From NCBI GenBank assembly GCA_947625535.1, contig CANQOR010000006.1, positions 1-58,152 of the forward strand: 58,152 bases of DNA. Reading direction: 5' to 3'. The position numbers and the translations under genes were made by a program. Shown here one piece after another: positions 1-9,116 of this stretch; within the stretch, counting starts at the first letter, position 1; every line of letters begins with the position of its first letter. This stretch comes from an uncultured Bacilli bacterium (lineage in GTDB: Bacteria; Bacillota_I; Bacilli_A; RF39; UBA660). Under the pieces are notes generated by a model. That model was not told the origin of the DNA. It saw nothing but the letters and a program-made list of their open reading frames with translations, and ran no database searches.

Positions 1-2
1 GG

Positions 3-1289
3 TATGGTTTGTATATGTCTAGAAGTCCTATTCCATTTCCTAAAGGAAGATCTGATTATGAACTTAAAAAGTTTGTAGGAGTTCAATGTTTTACTAAGAA
101 AGCTTTAGAGTTTTGTGCTAAAACCAAAAGAGGATATTTAGAAAGTATTGAAGATATACCAGATTCATTAATTGAATCTGGAGGTTTAAAGATATTTACT
201 TCACTTAATATGGAAGCACAAGCTTTAATGGAAAAGAATATTTTAGAAGAAATGAAGAATGATAGTAAGATGCAAGTAGCTAGTATTATAGTAAATCCTA
301 AGACAGGAGGAGTTATGGCTTTAACAGGAGGTATAGATTATGCTAAGAGTCAATATAATAGAGCTATAAGTAGTAAAAGACAAGTTGGTTCGGCTATAAA
401 ACCTCTTTTATATTACGCAGCTTTAGAAAATGGGATGGTTTCTTCTTCAACTTTTTTAAGTGAACCAACGACTTTTGTATTTTCAACTAATCAAAATTAT
501 TCACCTTCTAATTATAATGAAAAATATGGTAATCAAAATATTACTATGGCTGCGGCGATTGCTTATTCAGATAATATTTATGCTGTTAAAACTCATTTAT
601 TTTTAGGAGAAGATGTTTTAGTTAATACAGCTAAAAGAATGGGTATTAAAAGTAATTTACAACCTGTACCTTCTTTAGCTTTAGGGACATGTGAATTAAG
701 TATGTTAGATTTTGCTAGAGCTTATACTACTTTAGCTAGTAGTGGTTATAAAAAAGATTTAACTTTTATTAATCGTATTGAAGATATGGAAGGAAATGTT
801 TTATATGAAAAAAGCGATAATAAGGATCAAGTATTAAATGAATCTTATACTTATATATTAAATGAAATGATGACTTCTACTTATAATAAAGCTTTTGTTG
901 ATTATAATACACCAACTGTTTTAAGTATTGCTAGTAAGATAACAAGTAAATACGCTATTAAAACAGGATCATCAGGAACTGATTGTTGGATAGTTGGATA
1001 TAATCCTAATGTATTAATGATGGTATGGAATGGATATGATGATAATAGTGAACTTAAGACAAGTGATAATAGAGCTCCTAAAAATATATGGGCGAATACA
1101 GTAGAAAATTTAAATATAGATAAATCTTGGTATAAAATGCCTAGTAATGTAGTAGGTGTGGCTTTAGATGCTATTACTGGTAAAGAAACTAAGGATGCTA
1201 GTAAGACAACTATTTTTTATTATGTTAATGGTAGTGAATATAGAAATGATGATACAGAGACTGTTTTTAAAGAGCTTCAAAGTAATTAA
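3..1289 (+). CDS. Class A penicillin-binding protein, C-terminal part (left end cut by window)
   Basis: Bifunctional peptidoglycan synthase of the outer membrane face. The frame is open to the left edge, so the N-terminal membrane segment and GT51 glycosyltransferase domain lie outside the window. Visible are the linker (GGLKIFTSL-type strand) and the transpeptidase domain that cross-links stem peptides. All three active-site motifs are present: SxxK as SAIK (Ser codon at 390), SxN as SDN (566) and KTG as KTGS (960). The gene converges on noc, and the two share one terminator hairpin. Family assignment is secure; which PBP1/PBP2 paralogue it is cannot be settled from this fragment. Confidence 0.9.
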   Translation, partial: YGLYMSRSPIPFPKGRSDYELKKFVGVQCFTKKALEFCAKTKRGYLESIEDIPDSLIESGGLKIFTSLNMEAQALMEKNILEEMKNDSKMQVASIIVNPKTGGVMALTGGIDYAKSQYNRAISSKRQVGSAIKPLLYYAALENGMVSSSTFLSEPTTFVFSTNQNYSPSNYNEKYGNQNITMAAAIAYSDNIYAVKTHLFLGEDVLVNTAKRMGIKSNLQPVPSLALGTCELSMLDFARAYTTLASSGYKKDLTFINRIEDMEGNVLYEKSDNKDQVLNESYTYILNEMMTSTYNKAFVDYNTPTVLSIASKITSKYAIKTGSSGTDCWIVGYNPNVLMMVWNGYDDNSELKTSDNRAPKNIWANTVENLNIDKSWYKMPSNVVGVALDAITGKETKDASKTTIFYYVNGSEYRNDDTETVFKELQSN

Positions 1290-1317
1290 AAAAGACAACT
1301 AATTAGTTGTCTTTATG
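1288..1317. terminator. Bidirectional terminator between the PBP gene and noc
   Basis: A perfect palindrome at 1291-1314 (arm AAAGACAACTAA) is flanked by A and T runs. It serves two convergent genes, and the noc stop codon lies inside it. Confidence 0.85.
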
Positions 1318-2829
1318 TATTTGCATAGTAATTTGATAATTTGTTTCAAAATCAATTTCTTCTACATTAATGAAGAATCCTTGATCACCTAATCCTTCAA
1401 TGCATGAACGAATTGTAGCGATAGCATCTTTTAATTCCATTTTTTGTGGACCATGTTGTACTGGTTTATTTTCAGCTGTTAGTTTATCAACAGCAGCCAT
1501 AGGATCTACTTCAGCATCTTCTGGATTATTTAACATTACATCAGGTGTATTTTCGGTAACTGGTGTAAAGAATTTATTATTAGGATTACGATCAAAATCG
1601 GTATTTAAAGCACCTGTTAATGGTGAAATTGGACTATTCATTGGTGTTGCAAAAGATGGTGCTTGATTTTGTTCTGTAACCGGTCTTTGAGTTTGTTCTG
1701 ACATTCCTGATTGAGTTGTTTGGTCAACAAATGAATTTTGCATTGTTGGAGCATCAAAGACTTCAAATGTATTATTAGATGGTTGCATAGAAGTCATATT
1801 ACCATAATTGTTAGGCATTTGATAATTAGCTTGAGGATTATAGTTATTTGGAACTTCATTAGGAGTAGGTCCAGATATATTAAAGAATCTACTTGGTTCA
1901 TTATTAGCAACTATATTTTCTTCAGGAACGAATGTACTTACAGAATTTGGGGTAGCGATATTAAATTCAGGGATTGTTGTTGCTTCTTTGTAAGTATTAG
2001 GTTCACTAACTGGTTCATTATCTAATGTTTCTAAAGTTTCTACTGGTTGTTCATCTAACGTTTCTAATACTTCAGGAGATTCTTTTGGAGGTTCTTTTTG
2101 AAGACGATTAGCCATACCAATATCCATAGCATTTGCTTTAATATCTTCAATACTTGGAATTCCTGATACTAGTGGAACTTCACCTGTTCCTTCATCTTCA
2201 TCACCAGCACCAACTAAGTTATTATTTTCTTTTAATTTCTTTAATTCTAAATCTAATTGACGAACAGTTAAACGTTCATTAATAATACGATGTAACCATT
2301 CTCTTTGAGCATTCTTATCTTCAATAGTTAGTAAAGTACGAGCATGTCTTTCAGATATTTTTTCTTCTAATAAAGCTTGTTGAACTTCTTCATCTAAGTT
2401 TAATAAACGTAATTTATTAGCGATAGCAGGTTGGGATAAACCCATACGTTTTGCTAGTTGATCTTGAGTTAGGTAACCTTTATCTAATAAACTCTTATAT
2501 GAACGAGCTTCTTCAATAGCAGTTAAATCTCTTCTTTGAACGTTTTCAACTAATGCTACTTCAGCAGATTTATTATCATCTATATTAGCAATTACTGCTG
2601 GTACTGTTTGTAAGCCAGCCATTTGAGCAGCTTTGTAACGACGTTCACCAGCAATTATTTCAAATTTATCTCCTAGTTTTCTTAAGACAAGAGGTTGAAT
2701 AATACCATGTTCTTTTATTGAATCTGATAATTCTTTTAATCCTTGTTCATCAAATGATAGCCTAGGTTGAAACCTGTTAGGTATTATGTCTTCAATATGT
2801 ACTTGAAGTACTTGTGATTCTAAATTCAT
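1303..2829 (-). CDS. noc: Nucleoid occlusion protein Noc (ParB-family CTPase) with a long linker
   Basis: DNA-binding CTP-dependent clamp of the ParB family; in Bacillus, Noc binds NBS sites and blocks division over the nucleoid. The N-terminal domain has the CTP motif GERR (residues 61-64) and ENVQRRDL (95-102). The helix-turn-helix region carries the known Noc-type specificity residues Q133, K139 and R161 (ERHAR) where ParB has R, T and G. Its place beside rsmG also fits Noc. Full NBS sites (TATTTCCCGGGAAATA) occur at several places in the window. Odd points: 508 aa against about 280 in Bacillus, owing to an N/P/T/Q-rich linker (about 205-455) and a short conserved-looking C-terminal domain. 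It also lacks the N-terminal amphipathic membrane helix of B. subtilis Noc, starting directly at the ParB fold. SD AGGGGC precedes the ATG. Confidence 0.88.
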   Translation of the reverse strand: MNLESQVLQVHIEDIIPNRFQPRLSFDEQGLKELSDSIKEHGIIQPLVLRKLGDKFEIIAGERRYKAAQMAGLQTVPAVIANIDDNKSAEVALVENVQRRDLTAIEEARSYKSLLDKGYLTQDQLAKRMGLSQPAIANKLRLLNLDEEVQQALLEEKISERHARTLLTIEDKNAQREWLHRIINERLTVRQLDLELKKLKENNNLVGAGDEDEGTGEVPLVSGIPSIEDIKANAMDIGMANRLQKEPPKESPEVLETLDEQPVETLETLDNEPVSEPNTYKEATTIPEFNIATPNSVSTFVPEENIVANNEPSRFFNISGPTPNEVPNNYNPQANYQMPNNYGNMTSMQPSNNTFEVFDAPTMQNSFVDQTTQSGMSEQTQRPVTEQNQAPSFATPMNSPISPLTGALNTDFDRNPNNKFFTPVTENTPDVMLNNPEDAEVDPMAAVDKLTAENKPVQHGPQKMELKDAIATIRSCIEGLGDQGFFINVEEIDFETNYQITMQIHKDN

Positions 2830-2876
2830 TAAATCAGCCCCTTTTTTATAGTCTATCCTATTATTAATAATACCTT

Positions 2877-2883
2877 ATTTCCC
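2877..2883 (-). promoter_or_regulatory. Noc half-site upstream of noc
   Basis: An ATTTCCC half-site sits in the 57-bp gap between rsmG and noc. It could serve Noc autoregulation; this is inference from position only. Confidence 0.35.
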
Positions 2884-2886
2884 ACT

Positions 2887-3603
2887 TTATTTCAATGGGT
2901 ACTTAATTATTTTTTCATATCGTCTTGGATATATTGACGGTGTATTTTTTATTTTTTTAATTTTTATAATATTTCTTTTACTATCTTCATATGGTAATGA
3001 AAATTTTATTATTTCCTCTACTTTACCACCTAATTTATTAATAGCATTATATGAAGATATTATCTCTTCTTCATTAGAACCTTTTAAAGGAATAAAATAA
3101 CCATTTATTTTAGTTAAAGGAAGACATAATTCAGATAAAGTAGTTAAATTACTTACAGCACGAGCTGTTACAATATCAAATGATTCACGATATTCTTTAG
3201 AATACTCCTCTGCTCTTCCGTGATAAAAATTAATATTTGTTAATTGTAATTTTTGAGATAATTCTTGTAAGAAAGTTATTTTTTTATTATTAGAATCTAA
3301 TAATGTAACTTCGATGTTGGGAAATAAAATTTTTATTACCATACCAGGAAATCCTGCTCCTGTTCCAACATCAATTAAGTTGTTTATTTTAGTTAAATCA
3401 ATTGCTTTTACGATAGTTAGTGAATCATAGAAATGTTTTAAATAGATATCTTCAATATTAGTTATAGCTGTTAAGTTAGTATGTTTATTATATTCAATTA
3501 AGAAGTTAGCATAGATATCTAATTTATTTAGTTCTTCTTCTGTAAGAGATATATTTAATTTAGATAATTCTTTTATAAAACTTTCTTTATTCATCTTTAC
3601 CAT
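2887..3603 (-). CDS. rsmG: 16S rRNA (guanine-N7) methyltransferase RsmG
   Basis: SAM-dependent methyltransferase that modifies G527 of 16S rRNA (formerly GidB). The 238-aa protein has the family N-terminus with the N-K-H-T-N-L-T-A signature near residue 39, the SAM loop DVGTGAGFPG, and the TARAVSNL segment after the Rossmann core. It overlaps the end of mnmG by 17 nt, so the two are translationally coupled in the mnmE-mnmG-rsmG operon. The ATG at 3603 is kept because AAGGA lies just upstream; an in-frame ATG three codons later is also possible. Length and motifs are normal. Confidence 0.95.
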   Translation of the reverse strand: MVKMNKESFIKELSKLNISLTEEELNKLDIYANFLIEYNKHTNLTAITNIEDIYLKHFYDSLTIVKAIDLTKINNLIDVGTGAGFPGMVIKILFPNIEVTLLDSNNKKITFLQELSQKLQLTNINFYHGRAEEYSKEYRESFDIVTARAVSNLTTLSELCLPLTKINGYFIPLKGSNEEEIISSYNAINKLGGKVEEIIKFSLPYEDSKRNIIKIKKIKNTPSIYPRRYEKIIKYPLK

Positions 3604-5455
3604 ATTCCTTTTTTAAATAGATTGATAATATTGATATATCAGCTGGATTTACTCCACTAATACGAATAGCTTGAGCTATAGTAGTTGGTCTTACTTCTTT
3701 TAGTTTTTGACGAGCTTCAGATGCTATATTTTTTATTTTGTCATAATCAATATCTTTAGGTATTTCTTTTTTCTCTAATTTGAGCATTTTTTCAGCTTCT
3801 TTGTAAGCTTTATTAATATATCCTTCATATTTCAAATTTATTTCTATTTGTTCTTGGATATCTAAGGGATATGGAATTTCAATTAATTTATTTAAGAAAG
3901 ACATAGTTATTTCAGGTCTTTTTATTAATTGTTCTAAAGATAAACTAGCTGTTGGAATTTGATAATTATTTAATTCAAATTCTTTTTTTATTTCTGGAGT
4001 TAGTTTTAATTTAGTATTAGACATGTAATCTAATAAAGAAGATATTAATTTTTGTTTTTCGTGTAATTTAGTTATTTGTTCTTCGTTAATTAAACCTACT
4101 TCATAGCCATATTCTCTTAATCTTAAATCTGCGTTATCACTTCTTAATAATAAACGGAATTCTGCTCTTGAAGTTAATAAACGATATGGATCTCTAATTC
4201 CTTTAGTTATTAAATCATCTATTAAAACGCCAATATATGCATCTGATCTTTTTAAAATTAATGGGTCTTTACCTTCTATTTTTAGGGAAGCATTAATTCC
4301 AGCCATTAAACCTTGGCAAGCAGCTTCTTCATATCCACTAGTACCATTTATTTGACCAGCAGTATATAAGTTAGTTATGACTTTAGTTTCTAAAGAAGCA
4401 TTCAATTGAGTTGGATAAATAGCATCATATTCTATAGCATAACCATATTTTAGAATTTTAGCATTTTCTAAACCTGGTAAACTATGAACCATTTGTTCTT
4501 GAATTTCTGGAGGCATCGAAGTAGAAAAGCCTTGTAAGTAGATGTCATCATAGTAACGACTTTCTGGTTCTAGGAATAATTGATGTCTTTCTTTATTAGA
4601 GAATCTTACAACCTTATCTTCAATAGATGGACAATAACGAGGACCTATTCCTTTGATATCATCTAAAGCACCATACATACTTGATTTATTTAAATTATCA
4701 CGAATTATTTGATGAGTTTTTTCGTTTGTGTATGTTAAATAACATGGTTCTTGATCTTCGATTTTATATGATGGTTCTAAATCAAAGCTAAAGGTATGAT
4801 AAACGTTATCTCCTGGTTCTAGTTTAGTTTTAGAAAAATCGATGGTTTTACGATCTATTCTTTGGGGAGTACCTGTTTTTAGTCTTATGATATTAAAACC
4901 GTATTCTTTTAATTTATCACTTAAGTAATTAGATGGTTTTTCACCATGAGGTCCTTTTCTAGTACGAGTATTTCCCACTAGAATATCAGCCTTTAAATAA
5001 GTTCCTGTTGTTAAAATTACAGCTTGGGAAATAATTTTTGTACCATCTTCTAATATTATTCCTTTAACGGTATTATTTTCAATTATTAAATCTTCAACCA
5101 TGCCTTCTTTAATATCTAGGTATTCTAGATTGTTTAAGATATTAAGCATTTCTTTAGGATAAGCTATTTTATCACCTTGAGCACGTAGTGATTGTACGGC
5201 TGGACCTTTAGCACTATTAAGCATTTTTATTTGTAAATGGGTTTTATCAGCAACTTTACCCATAATGCCACCTAATGCATCTATTTCTCTTACTACAATT
5301 CCTTTAGCACTACCACCTATATGAGGATTACAAGGCATGTCAGCTATATTTTTTAAGTTACTAGTTATCAACAGTGTTTTATGTTTTTTAGTAGCTGATG
5401 CATAAGCTGCTTCACAACCGGCGTGTCCACCACCTACAACTATTATTTCATACAT
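3587..5455 (-). CDS. mnmG: tRNA uridine-5-carboxymethylaminomethyl modification enzyme MnmG
   Basis: FAD- and NADH-dependent partner of MnmE. The complex installs the carboxymethylaminomethyl group on wobble U34 of tRNAs reading split codon boxes. The N-terminal FAD-binding Rossmann loop is GGGHAGCEAA (residues 8-17), followed by the GidA signature GPRYCPSIEDK in the middle and the C-terminal helical domain that binds MnmE. The ATG at 5455 is preferred over the upstream GTG (5464) because GAGGTG lies six bases before it. Length 622 aa is typical. A complete Noc-binding palindrome lies in the short gap before mnmE. Confidence 0.96.
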   Translation of the reverse strand: MYEIIVVGGGHAGCEAAYASATKKHKTLLITSNLKNIADMPCNPHIGGSAKGIVVREIDALGGIMGKVADKTHLQIKMLNSAKGPAVQSLRAQGDKIAYPKEMLNILNNLEYLDIKEGMVEDLIIENNTVKGIILEDGTKIISQAVILTTGTYLKADILVGNTRTRKGPHGEKPSNYLSDKLKEYGFNIIRLKTGTPQRIDRKTIDFSKTKLEPGDNVYHTFSFDLEPSYKIEDQEPCYLTYTNEKTHQIIRDNLNKSSMYGALDDIKGIGPRYCPSIEDKVVRFSNKERHQLFLEPESRYYDDIYLQGFSTSMPPEIQEQMVHSLPGLENAKILKYGYAIEYDAIYPTQLNASLETKVITNLYTAGQINGTSGYEEAACQGLMAGINASLKIEGKDPLILKRSDAYIGVLIDDLITKGIRDPYRLLTSRAEFRLLLRSDNADLRLREYGYEVGLINEEQITKLHEKQKLISSLLDYMSNTKLKLTPEIKKEFELNNYQIPTASLSLEQLIKRPEITMSFLNKLIEIPYPLDIQEQIEINLKYEGYINKAYKEAEKMLKLEKKEIPKDIDYDKIKNIASEARQKLKEVRPTTIAQAIRISGVNPADISILSIYLKKEYGKDE

Positions 5456-5471
5456 ATTTTTCACCTCAATT

Positions 5472-5489
5472 TTATTTCCCGGGAAATAA
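5472..5489. other. Noc-binding site (NBS), perfect palindrome
   Basis: TTATTTCCCGGGAAATAA matches the Bacillus Noc consensus TATTTCCCGGGAAATA perfectly. It lies in the gap between mnmE and mnmG. Confidence 0.8.
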
Positions 5490-5492
5490 TTT

Positions 5493-6866
5493 TTATTTTC
5501 CTAAACAAAATCTACTAAACATTTCATCTAGTAATTCATCTTCATAGGTAGTACCATTTATCATACCTAATTGTTCCCAGATATTTTTAATATCTAATTC
5601 TATCATATCTATAGGTTGATTTTCTTTCAAACCTTTTTCTATTTCTTCAATAGAATCTAAGCATTTTCTTAAGATACTTATACTTCTACTATTACTTAGA
5701 TATGTAGGATCTTGACTTTCTAATTTATTTAAATTAAACATTTCTATTATTTTATTTTTTAATTCATCTATACCAGTATTATTTTTAATACTTGTGTGAA
5801 TAATTTTATCTTTATCAACAAACAATTCATTTATATTTAATTTAGTTGGTAAATCACTTTTATTTATCAATATTAAATATTCTTTATTTTTATCTTTTAT
5901 TTTAGTTAATAAATCAGTTATGTCTTTAGTTAATTCTTCATTATTATTTAATATAAATAAAACTAAATCTGCTTCATCAATAGTTTTTAAACTTTTTTCA
6001 ACACCAATTGATTCAACTAAATCATCAGTTTTTCTAATACCTGCTGTATCTATTATATTGAGTAGTATGCCATTAATACTTATTTCACCTTCAACAATAT
6101 CTCTCGTTGTACCAGCAATATCTGTTACTATAGCTTTATCTTCTTCTAATAAAGTATTTAATAAACTACTTTTTCCGACATTTGGTCGACCTATTATAGT
6201 AGTTTTTATTCCTTCTTTTATAATACGACCATTTTTACTTTCTTTTAAGATATTTATTATTTTAGCTTTTAAACTAGTTATTTTAGGAATTAATAATTCA
6301 TTAGTTATTATATCAACATCATCATATTCCGGATAATCTATGTTAACATTGATATTAGATATTATTTGAACTAAATCATCACGTAAATTATTTATTAAAT
6401 CAGAGACTTTTCCTGTTACTTGGTTAGCTGCTAAATCTCTTTGAGCATCAGTCTTAGCATTGATTAAGTCCATTACTCCTTCAGCTTCTATTAAATCAAT
6501 ACGACCATTTAAAAAAGCTCTTTTAGTGAATTCTCCTGGTTCAGCTAAACGACAACCATAAGTAAGTAGTAATTCTAGAACTTTATTAGTAGATGCTATA
6601 CCACCATGAGTATTTATTTCAACGACATTTTCTCTTGTAAATGTTTTAGGAGCTATCATAATGGATACTAAGACTTCATCTATTATTTTATTATCTTTAG
6701 GATCGATTATTTTTCCATAGTTTATAGTATGGGAATTTACTTTAGATAAGTCTTTGCCTTTAAAGATTTTATTTACTATATTAATTGCTTCATCACCACT
6801 AACTCTTATAATAGCAATTGCCCCTACTCCTTGACTTGTTGCTATTGCACATATTGTATCATTCAT
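5493..6866 (-). CDS. mnmE: tRNA modification GTPase MnmE
   Basis: Dimeric GTPase that works with MnmG on tRNA U34. The N-terminal tetrahydrofolate-binding domain is followed by helices interrupted by a G domain: Walker A GRPNVGKSS (about 226-234), switch motif TAGTTRD, DTAG and NKSD. The C-terminus ends FCLGK, which holds the catalytic cysteine (C454). The ATG at 6866 is chosen because GGGTGA stands six bases upstream; a GTG three codons earlier is in frame but badly placed. Length 457 aa is normal. It is read just before mnmG in the leftward operon. Confidence 0.96.
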   Translation of the reverse strand: MNDTICAIATSQGVGAIAIIRVSGDEAINIVNKIFKGKDLSKVNSHTINYGKIIDPKDNKIIDEVLVSIMIAPKTFTRENVVEINTHGGIASTNKVLELLLTYGCRLAEPGEFTKRAFLNGRIDLIEAEGVMDLINAKTDAQRDLAANQVTGKVSDLINNLRDDLVQIISNINVNIDYPEYDDVDIITNELLIPKITSLKAKIINILKESKNGRIIKEGIKTTIIGRPNVGKSSLLNTLLEEDKAIVTDIAGTTRDIVEGEISINGILLNIIDTAGIRKTDDLVESIGVEKSLKTIDEADLVLFILNNNEELTKDITDLLTKIKDKNKEYLILINKSDLPTKLNINELFVDKDKIIHTSIKNNTGIDELKNKIIEMFNLNKLESQDPTYLSNSRSISILRKCLDSIEEIEKGLKENQPIDMIELDIKNIWEQLGMINGTTYEDELLDEMFSRFCLGK

Positions 6867-6950
6867 AGAATTCACCCTTTTCGCGTGGTATTATAGCACA
6901 TTTTATTACTTTGGGAAATGATTTTATTATATTAATATTATATCAAAATT

Positions 6951-6964
6951 ATTTCCCGGGAAAT
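6951..6964. other. Noc-binding site (NBS), perfect palindrome
   Basis: ATTTCCCGGGAAAT in the gap between jag and mnmE; an extra half-site (GGGAAAT) lies at 6913. Confidence 0.8.
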
Positions 6965-6992
6965 AAAAAAGAAGAGTTGGTTTACTCTTCTT
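6962..6992 (-). terminator. Terminator after jag
   Basis: On the minus strand, GAAGAGT and ACTCTTC pair across a six-base loop and are followed by TTTTTT. The jag stop codon lies inside the hairpin, so the rpmH-rnpA-yidC-jag unit probably ends here. Confidence 0.7.
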
Positions 6993-7611
6993 CGTCATTT
7001 TCTGTTTCAATATATCTAATAACTATGTGACGATGTGGTTCTTCACCTTCACTAGCAGTTGATAGATTTTTATATTTAGTTAATGCATTATGAACGATTC
7101 TTCTTTCGTAAGAATTCATATCATCTAATGTTACATCAACTTTAGTTTTTAATACTTCACGAGCAATACGTTTAGCATTTCTTTCTAGATTAGATATTTT
7201 CTTTTCTTTGTAATTTTCTACATCTAATAATATATAAGGATATACATCTACTTCGTTATGAACTATTTGTCTTAGAATTGTTTGAATAGCCATTAATGTT
7301 TGTCCATTCTTACCAATTAAGATATTATTTTTATCTGAGTACATTTTAATGTTTATTTGTTCATCTCTTACACTTGTTTCAAATTGACATTCTATACCCA
7401 TATTATTTAATAATTCAGATAATTTTTCTTTTAAGAAATTTGCTACATCTCCGATTTTAACAACCTTACATATATAAGTTGTTCCTTTGAATAATTTACC
7501 CTTTTTTTCTTCTTCTTTGATAAATACTTCATTTTCACTAACATTTAATTCACTAAGTGCTAGTTCTTTGGCTTCTTCTTTTGTTTTTCCTTCAAATACT
7601 TCAAACTTCAT
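6982..7611 (-). CDS. jag: RNA-binding protein KhpB/Jag (Jag-N, KH, R3H)
   Basis: RNA-binding protein encoded next to the YidC insertase, known as Jag, EloR or KhpB and linked to control of cell elongation in Firmicutes. Three domains are visible: Jag-N (about 1-50), a KH domain with GKNG at 100-103, and R3H near the C-terminus with R170/R171 and H174 followed by EEPHRH. Length 209 aa is typical. It starts two bases after the yidC stop, so it is coupled to yidC. The C-terminus is acidic (ENDEEE). Confidence 0.93.
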   Translation of the reverse strand: MKFEVFEGKTKEEAKELALSELNVSENEVFIKEEEKKGKLFKGTTYICKVVKIGDVANFLKEKLSELLNNMGIECQFETSVRDEQINIKMYSDKNNILIGKNGQTLMAIQTILRQIVHNEVDVYPYILLDVENYKEKKISNLERNAKRIAREVLKTKVDVTLDDMNSYERRIVHNALTKYKNLSTASEGEEPHRHIVIRYIETENDEEE

Positions 7612-7613
7612 TT

Positions 7614-8552
7614 TTAAATCCTCTTTTCCATTAATTTCTTAATTATAATATTTTGTATTACCGCAAAACCATTAGTTACGATCCAATATAAAGCAATTGC
7701 TGTTGGTAAACTTAAAGATGCGATTGATACCATAAATATCATAAATACAAACATAAAATTAGTTTGTTGACCTATTTCTGAGTTTTTATCTTGACCAGAC
7801 ATAGATATTTTAAATGATAAGTATGTAGTTAATATTATTAATATTATTAATGCGACGTATAAGTAATTATGTTGCATAAAACCAGATACAGGAGTCATTC
7901 CTAAGTTCATAGTTAAGAATTCTCCTTCAAATATTGCTGGTACTCTGTTGATTGCTTCTAAGAAAGCAAAGAATAACGGCAACTGAATAAAGGCCATTAA
8001 ACAACTACTTACTGGATTTATTTCATATTTTTTATATAACATCATTGTTTCTTGGCTTTTAGCCATTAATGACTCATTATCTGTTTTATTTTGATATTTT
8101 CTTTCAATTCGAGCCATTTCTGGTTGAATCTTTTTCATATTTTCTGATTGTTTAATTGTTTTTACTTGTATTGGCATCATTATTAATCTTATTAATAAAC
8201 CTATTACCATTACTGAAATACCCATGTTATTAACTATATAACCAAATTTTAAAATAATGAAAGCTAATGGTTTAACAAATAGAGATTCCCATAAATTTTG
8301 GTATTTTACTTTATTAGGAGTAAAACTTTTACATGTTGGTAAATCTTCTAATTTAACTTTTAATTTATCATTATAATCTTGATATTTATTTAATAAATCT
8401 TCTTCAGTAGGTTTACATAATATATTAGATGTAAGAGTTTGACCAGTTTTTTCATTAGTTACAACATCCTTACCATCTTTTAATGTTTGTGTACAACCTG
8501 TCATAATAATTAATAACAGAACTATTATAAATATTTTTGTTTTTTTCTTCAC
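7614..8552 (-). CDS. yidC: Membrane protein insertase YidC (SpoIIIJ type, lipoprotein form)
   Basis: Inserts proteins into the cytoplasmic membrane with or without Sec; in Bacillus, SpoIIIJ is also needed for sporulation. It has a lipoprotein signal ending IIMTGC (lipid-anchored C20) and about five membrane segments. The conserved core includes the cytoplasmic loop with IQPEMARIERKYQNK and the hydrophilic-groove arginine (LLIRLIMMPIQVKTIK). Length 312 aa is a little longer than Bacillus SpoIIIJ. It lies 9 bp after rnpA and 2 bp before jag, in the normal order. A second paralogue may exist elsewhere. Confidence 0.95.
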   Translation of the reverse strand: MKKKTKIFIIVLLLIIMTGCTQTLKDGKDVVTNEKTGQTLTSNILCKPTEEDLLNKYQDYNDKLKVKLEDLPTCKSFTPNKVKYQNLWESLFVKPLAFIILKFGYIVNNMGISVMVIGLLIRLIMMPIQVKTIKQSENMKKIQPEMARIERKYQNKTDNESLMAKSQETMMLYKKYEINPVSSCLMAFIQLPLFFAFLEAINRVPAIFEGEFLTMNLGMTPVSGFMQHNYLYVALIILIILTTYLSFKISMSGQDKNSEIGQQTNFMFVFMIFMVSIASLSLPTAIALYWIVTNGFAVIQNIIIKKLMEKRI

Positions 8553-8561
8553 TATATCACC

Positions 8562-8882
8562 TTATCTTGTTAATAATTCTATTAAAGATTGTTCTAAAAC
8601 TTTAAATTTTACTTCTGAACAGCTCTTTCTTATCATTATAATATAATTATGTTTATTTTGAAACAAATTTCTATTATTATCTATAATAGCTCGAACTTGT
8701 CTTTTAAGACGATTTCTTAAATAAGCTTTACCTACTTTTTTACTTATAGCAATACCATATTTTATTCCATCATCTTCTTTAAAAGAACTATATAGGACAA
8801 AATAATTATTTTTAACATAATGACCATTTTTTATTAGATCATTAAATACATCTCGTTTTTTTATTGTTTCTTCCCTTTTCAT
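8562..8882 (-). CDS. rnpA: Ribonuclease P protein component
   Basis: Protein cofactor of RNase P, which removes 5' leaders from pre-tRNA. The 106-aa basic protein has the family RNR-type motif AYLRNRLKRQVR in the centre and the usual N-terminal KK..F..... pattern. It sits between rpmH and yidC, as in nearly all Firmicutes. A small hairpin with a T run lies between rpmH and rnpA and could reduce read-through from the strong rpmH promoter. Confidence 0.94.
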   Translation of the reverse strand: MKREETIKKRDVFNDLIKNGHYVKNNYFVLYSSFKEDDGIKYGIAISKKVGKAYLRNRLKRQVRAIIDNNRNLFQNKHNYIIMIRKSCSEVKFKVLEQSLIELLTR

Positions 8883-8904
8883 ACCTATTCATCCTTTTAA
8901 TACA

Positions 8905-8930
8905 TAAAAAACCACTTTGTTAGTGGCTTA
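8905..8930 (-). terminator. Attenuating hairpin between rpmH and rnpA
   Basis: On the minus strand CCACT-AACAA-AGTGG is followed by TTTTTT; A/T and G-T pairs can lengthen the stem. The rpmH stop lies at its base. It probably sets the L34 to RnpA ratio; inferred. Confidence 0.6.
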
Positions 8931-9053
8931 TTTAACAACGATTTTTTTACGTCCCTTTTGTCTTCTTGTATTTAGAACATTGCTTTCTTTTCTAGCAAAG
9001 AATCCATGTTTTTTTGCTCTTTTTCTATTATTTGGTTGATAAGTTCTTTTCAT
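8928..9053 (-). CDS. rpmH: 50S ribosomal protein L34
   Basis: Small basic protein of the large ribosomal subunit, 41 aa (usually 44). It begins [18 protein letters not shown] and ends in the arginine/lysine-rich tail [12 protein letters not shown]. It is preceded by a strong ribosome-binding site (GGAGGTG) and a good leftward promoter next to oriC. It is the first gene of the rpmH-rnpA-yidC-jag unit. The identification is certain; it is slightly short because of a deletion in the loop before the C-terminal basic stretch. Confidence 0.97.
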   Translation of the reverse strand: MKRTYQPNNRKRAKKHGFFARKESNVLNTRRQKGRKKIVVK

Positions 9054-9086
9054 ATAGTACACCTCCACATCTAAACAAGCTCTCTT

Positions 9087-9116
9087 ATTATAATATTATA
9101 ATTAAAAAAAAGTCAA
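9087..9116 (-). promoter_or_regulatory. Promoter of rpmH
   Basis: Read on the minus strand: TTGACT (9116-9111), an 18-bp spacer, then TATAAT (9092-9087). This is close to the vegetative sigma consensus and about 35 bp before the rpmH start codon. Confidence 0.7.

Noticed and set aside
1400..2025. Open frames antisense to noc
   Set aside because: They run opposite to a well-supported gene, lack an SD and have no recognisable domain. The same holds for antisense frames inside mnmE, gyrA, metG, mob, the 40410 gene and ecfA2.
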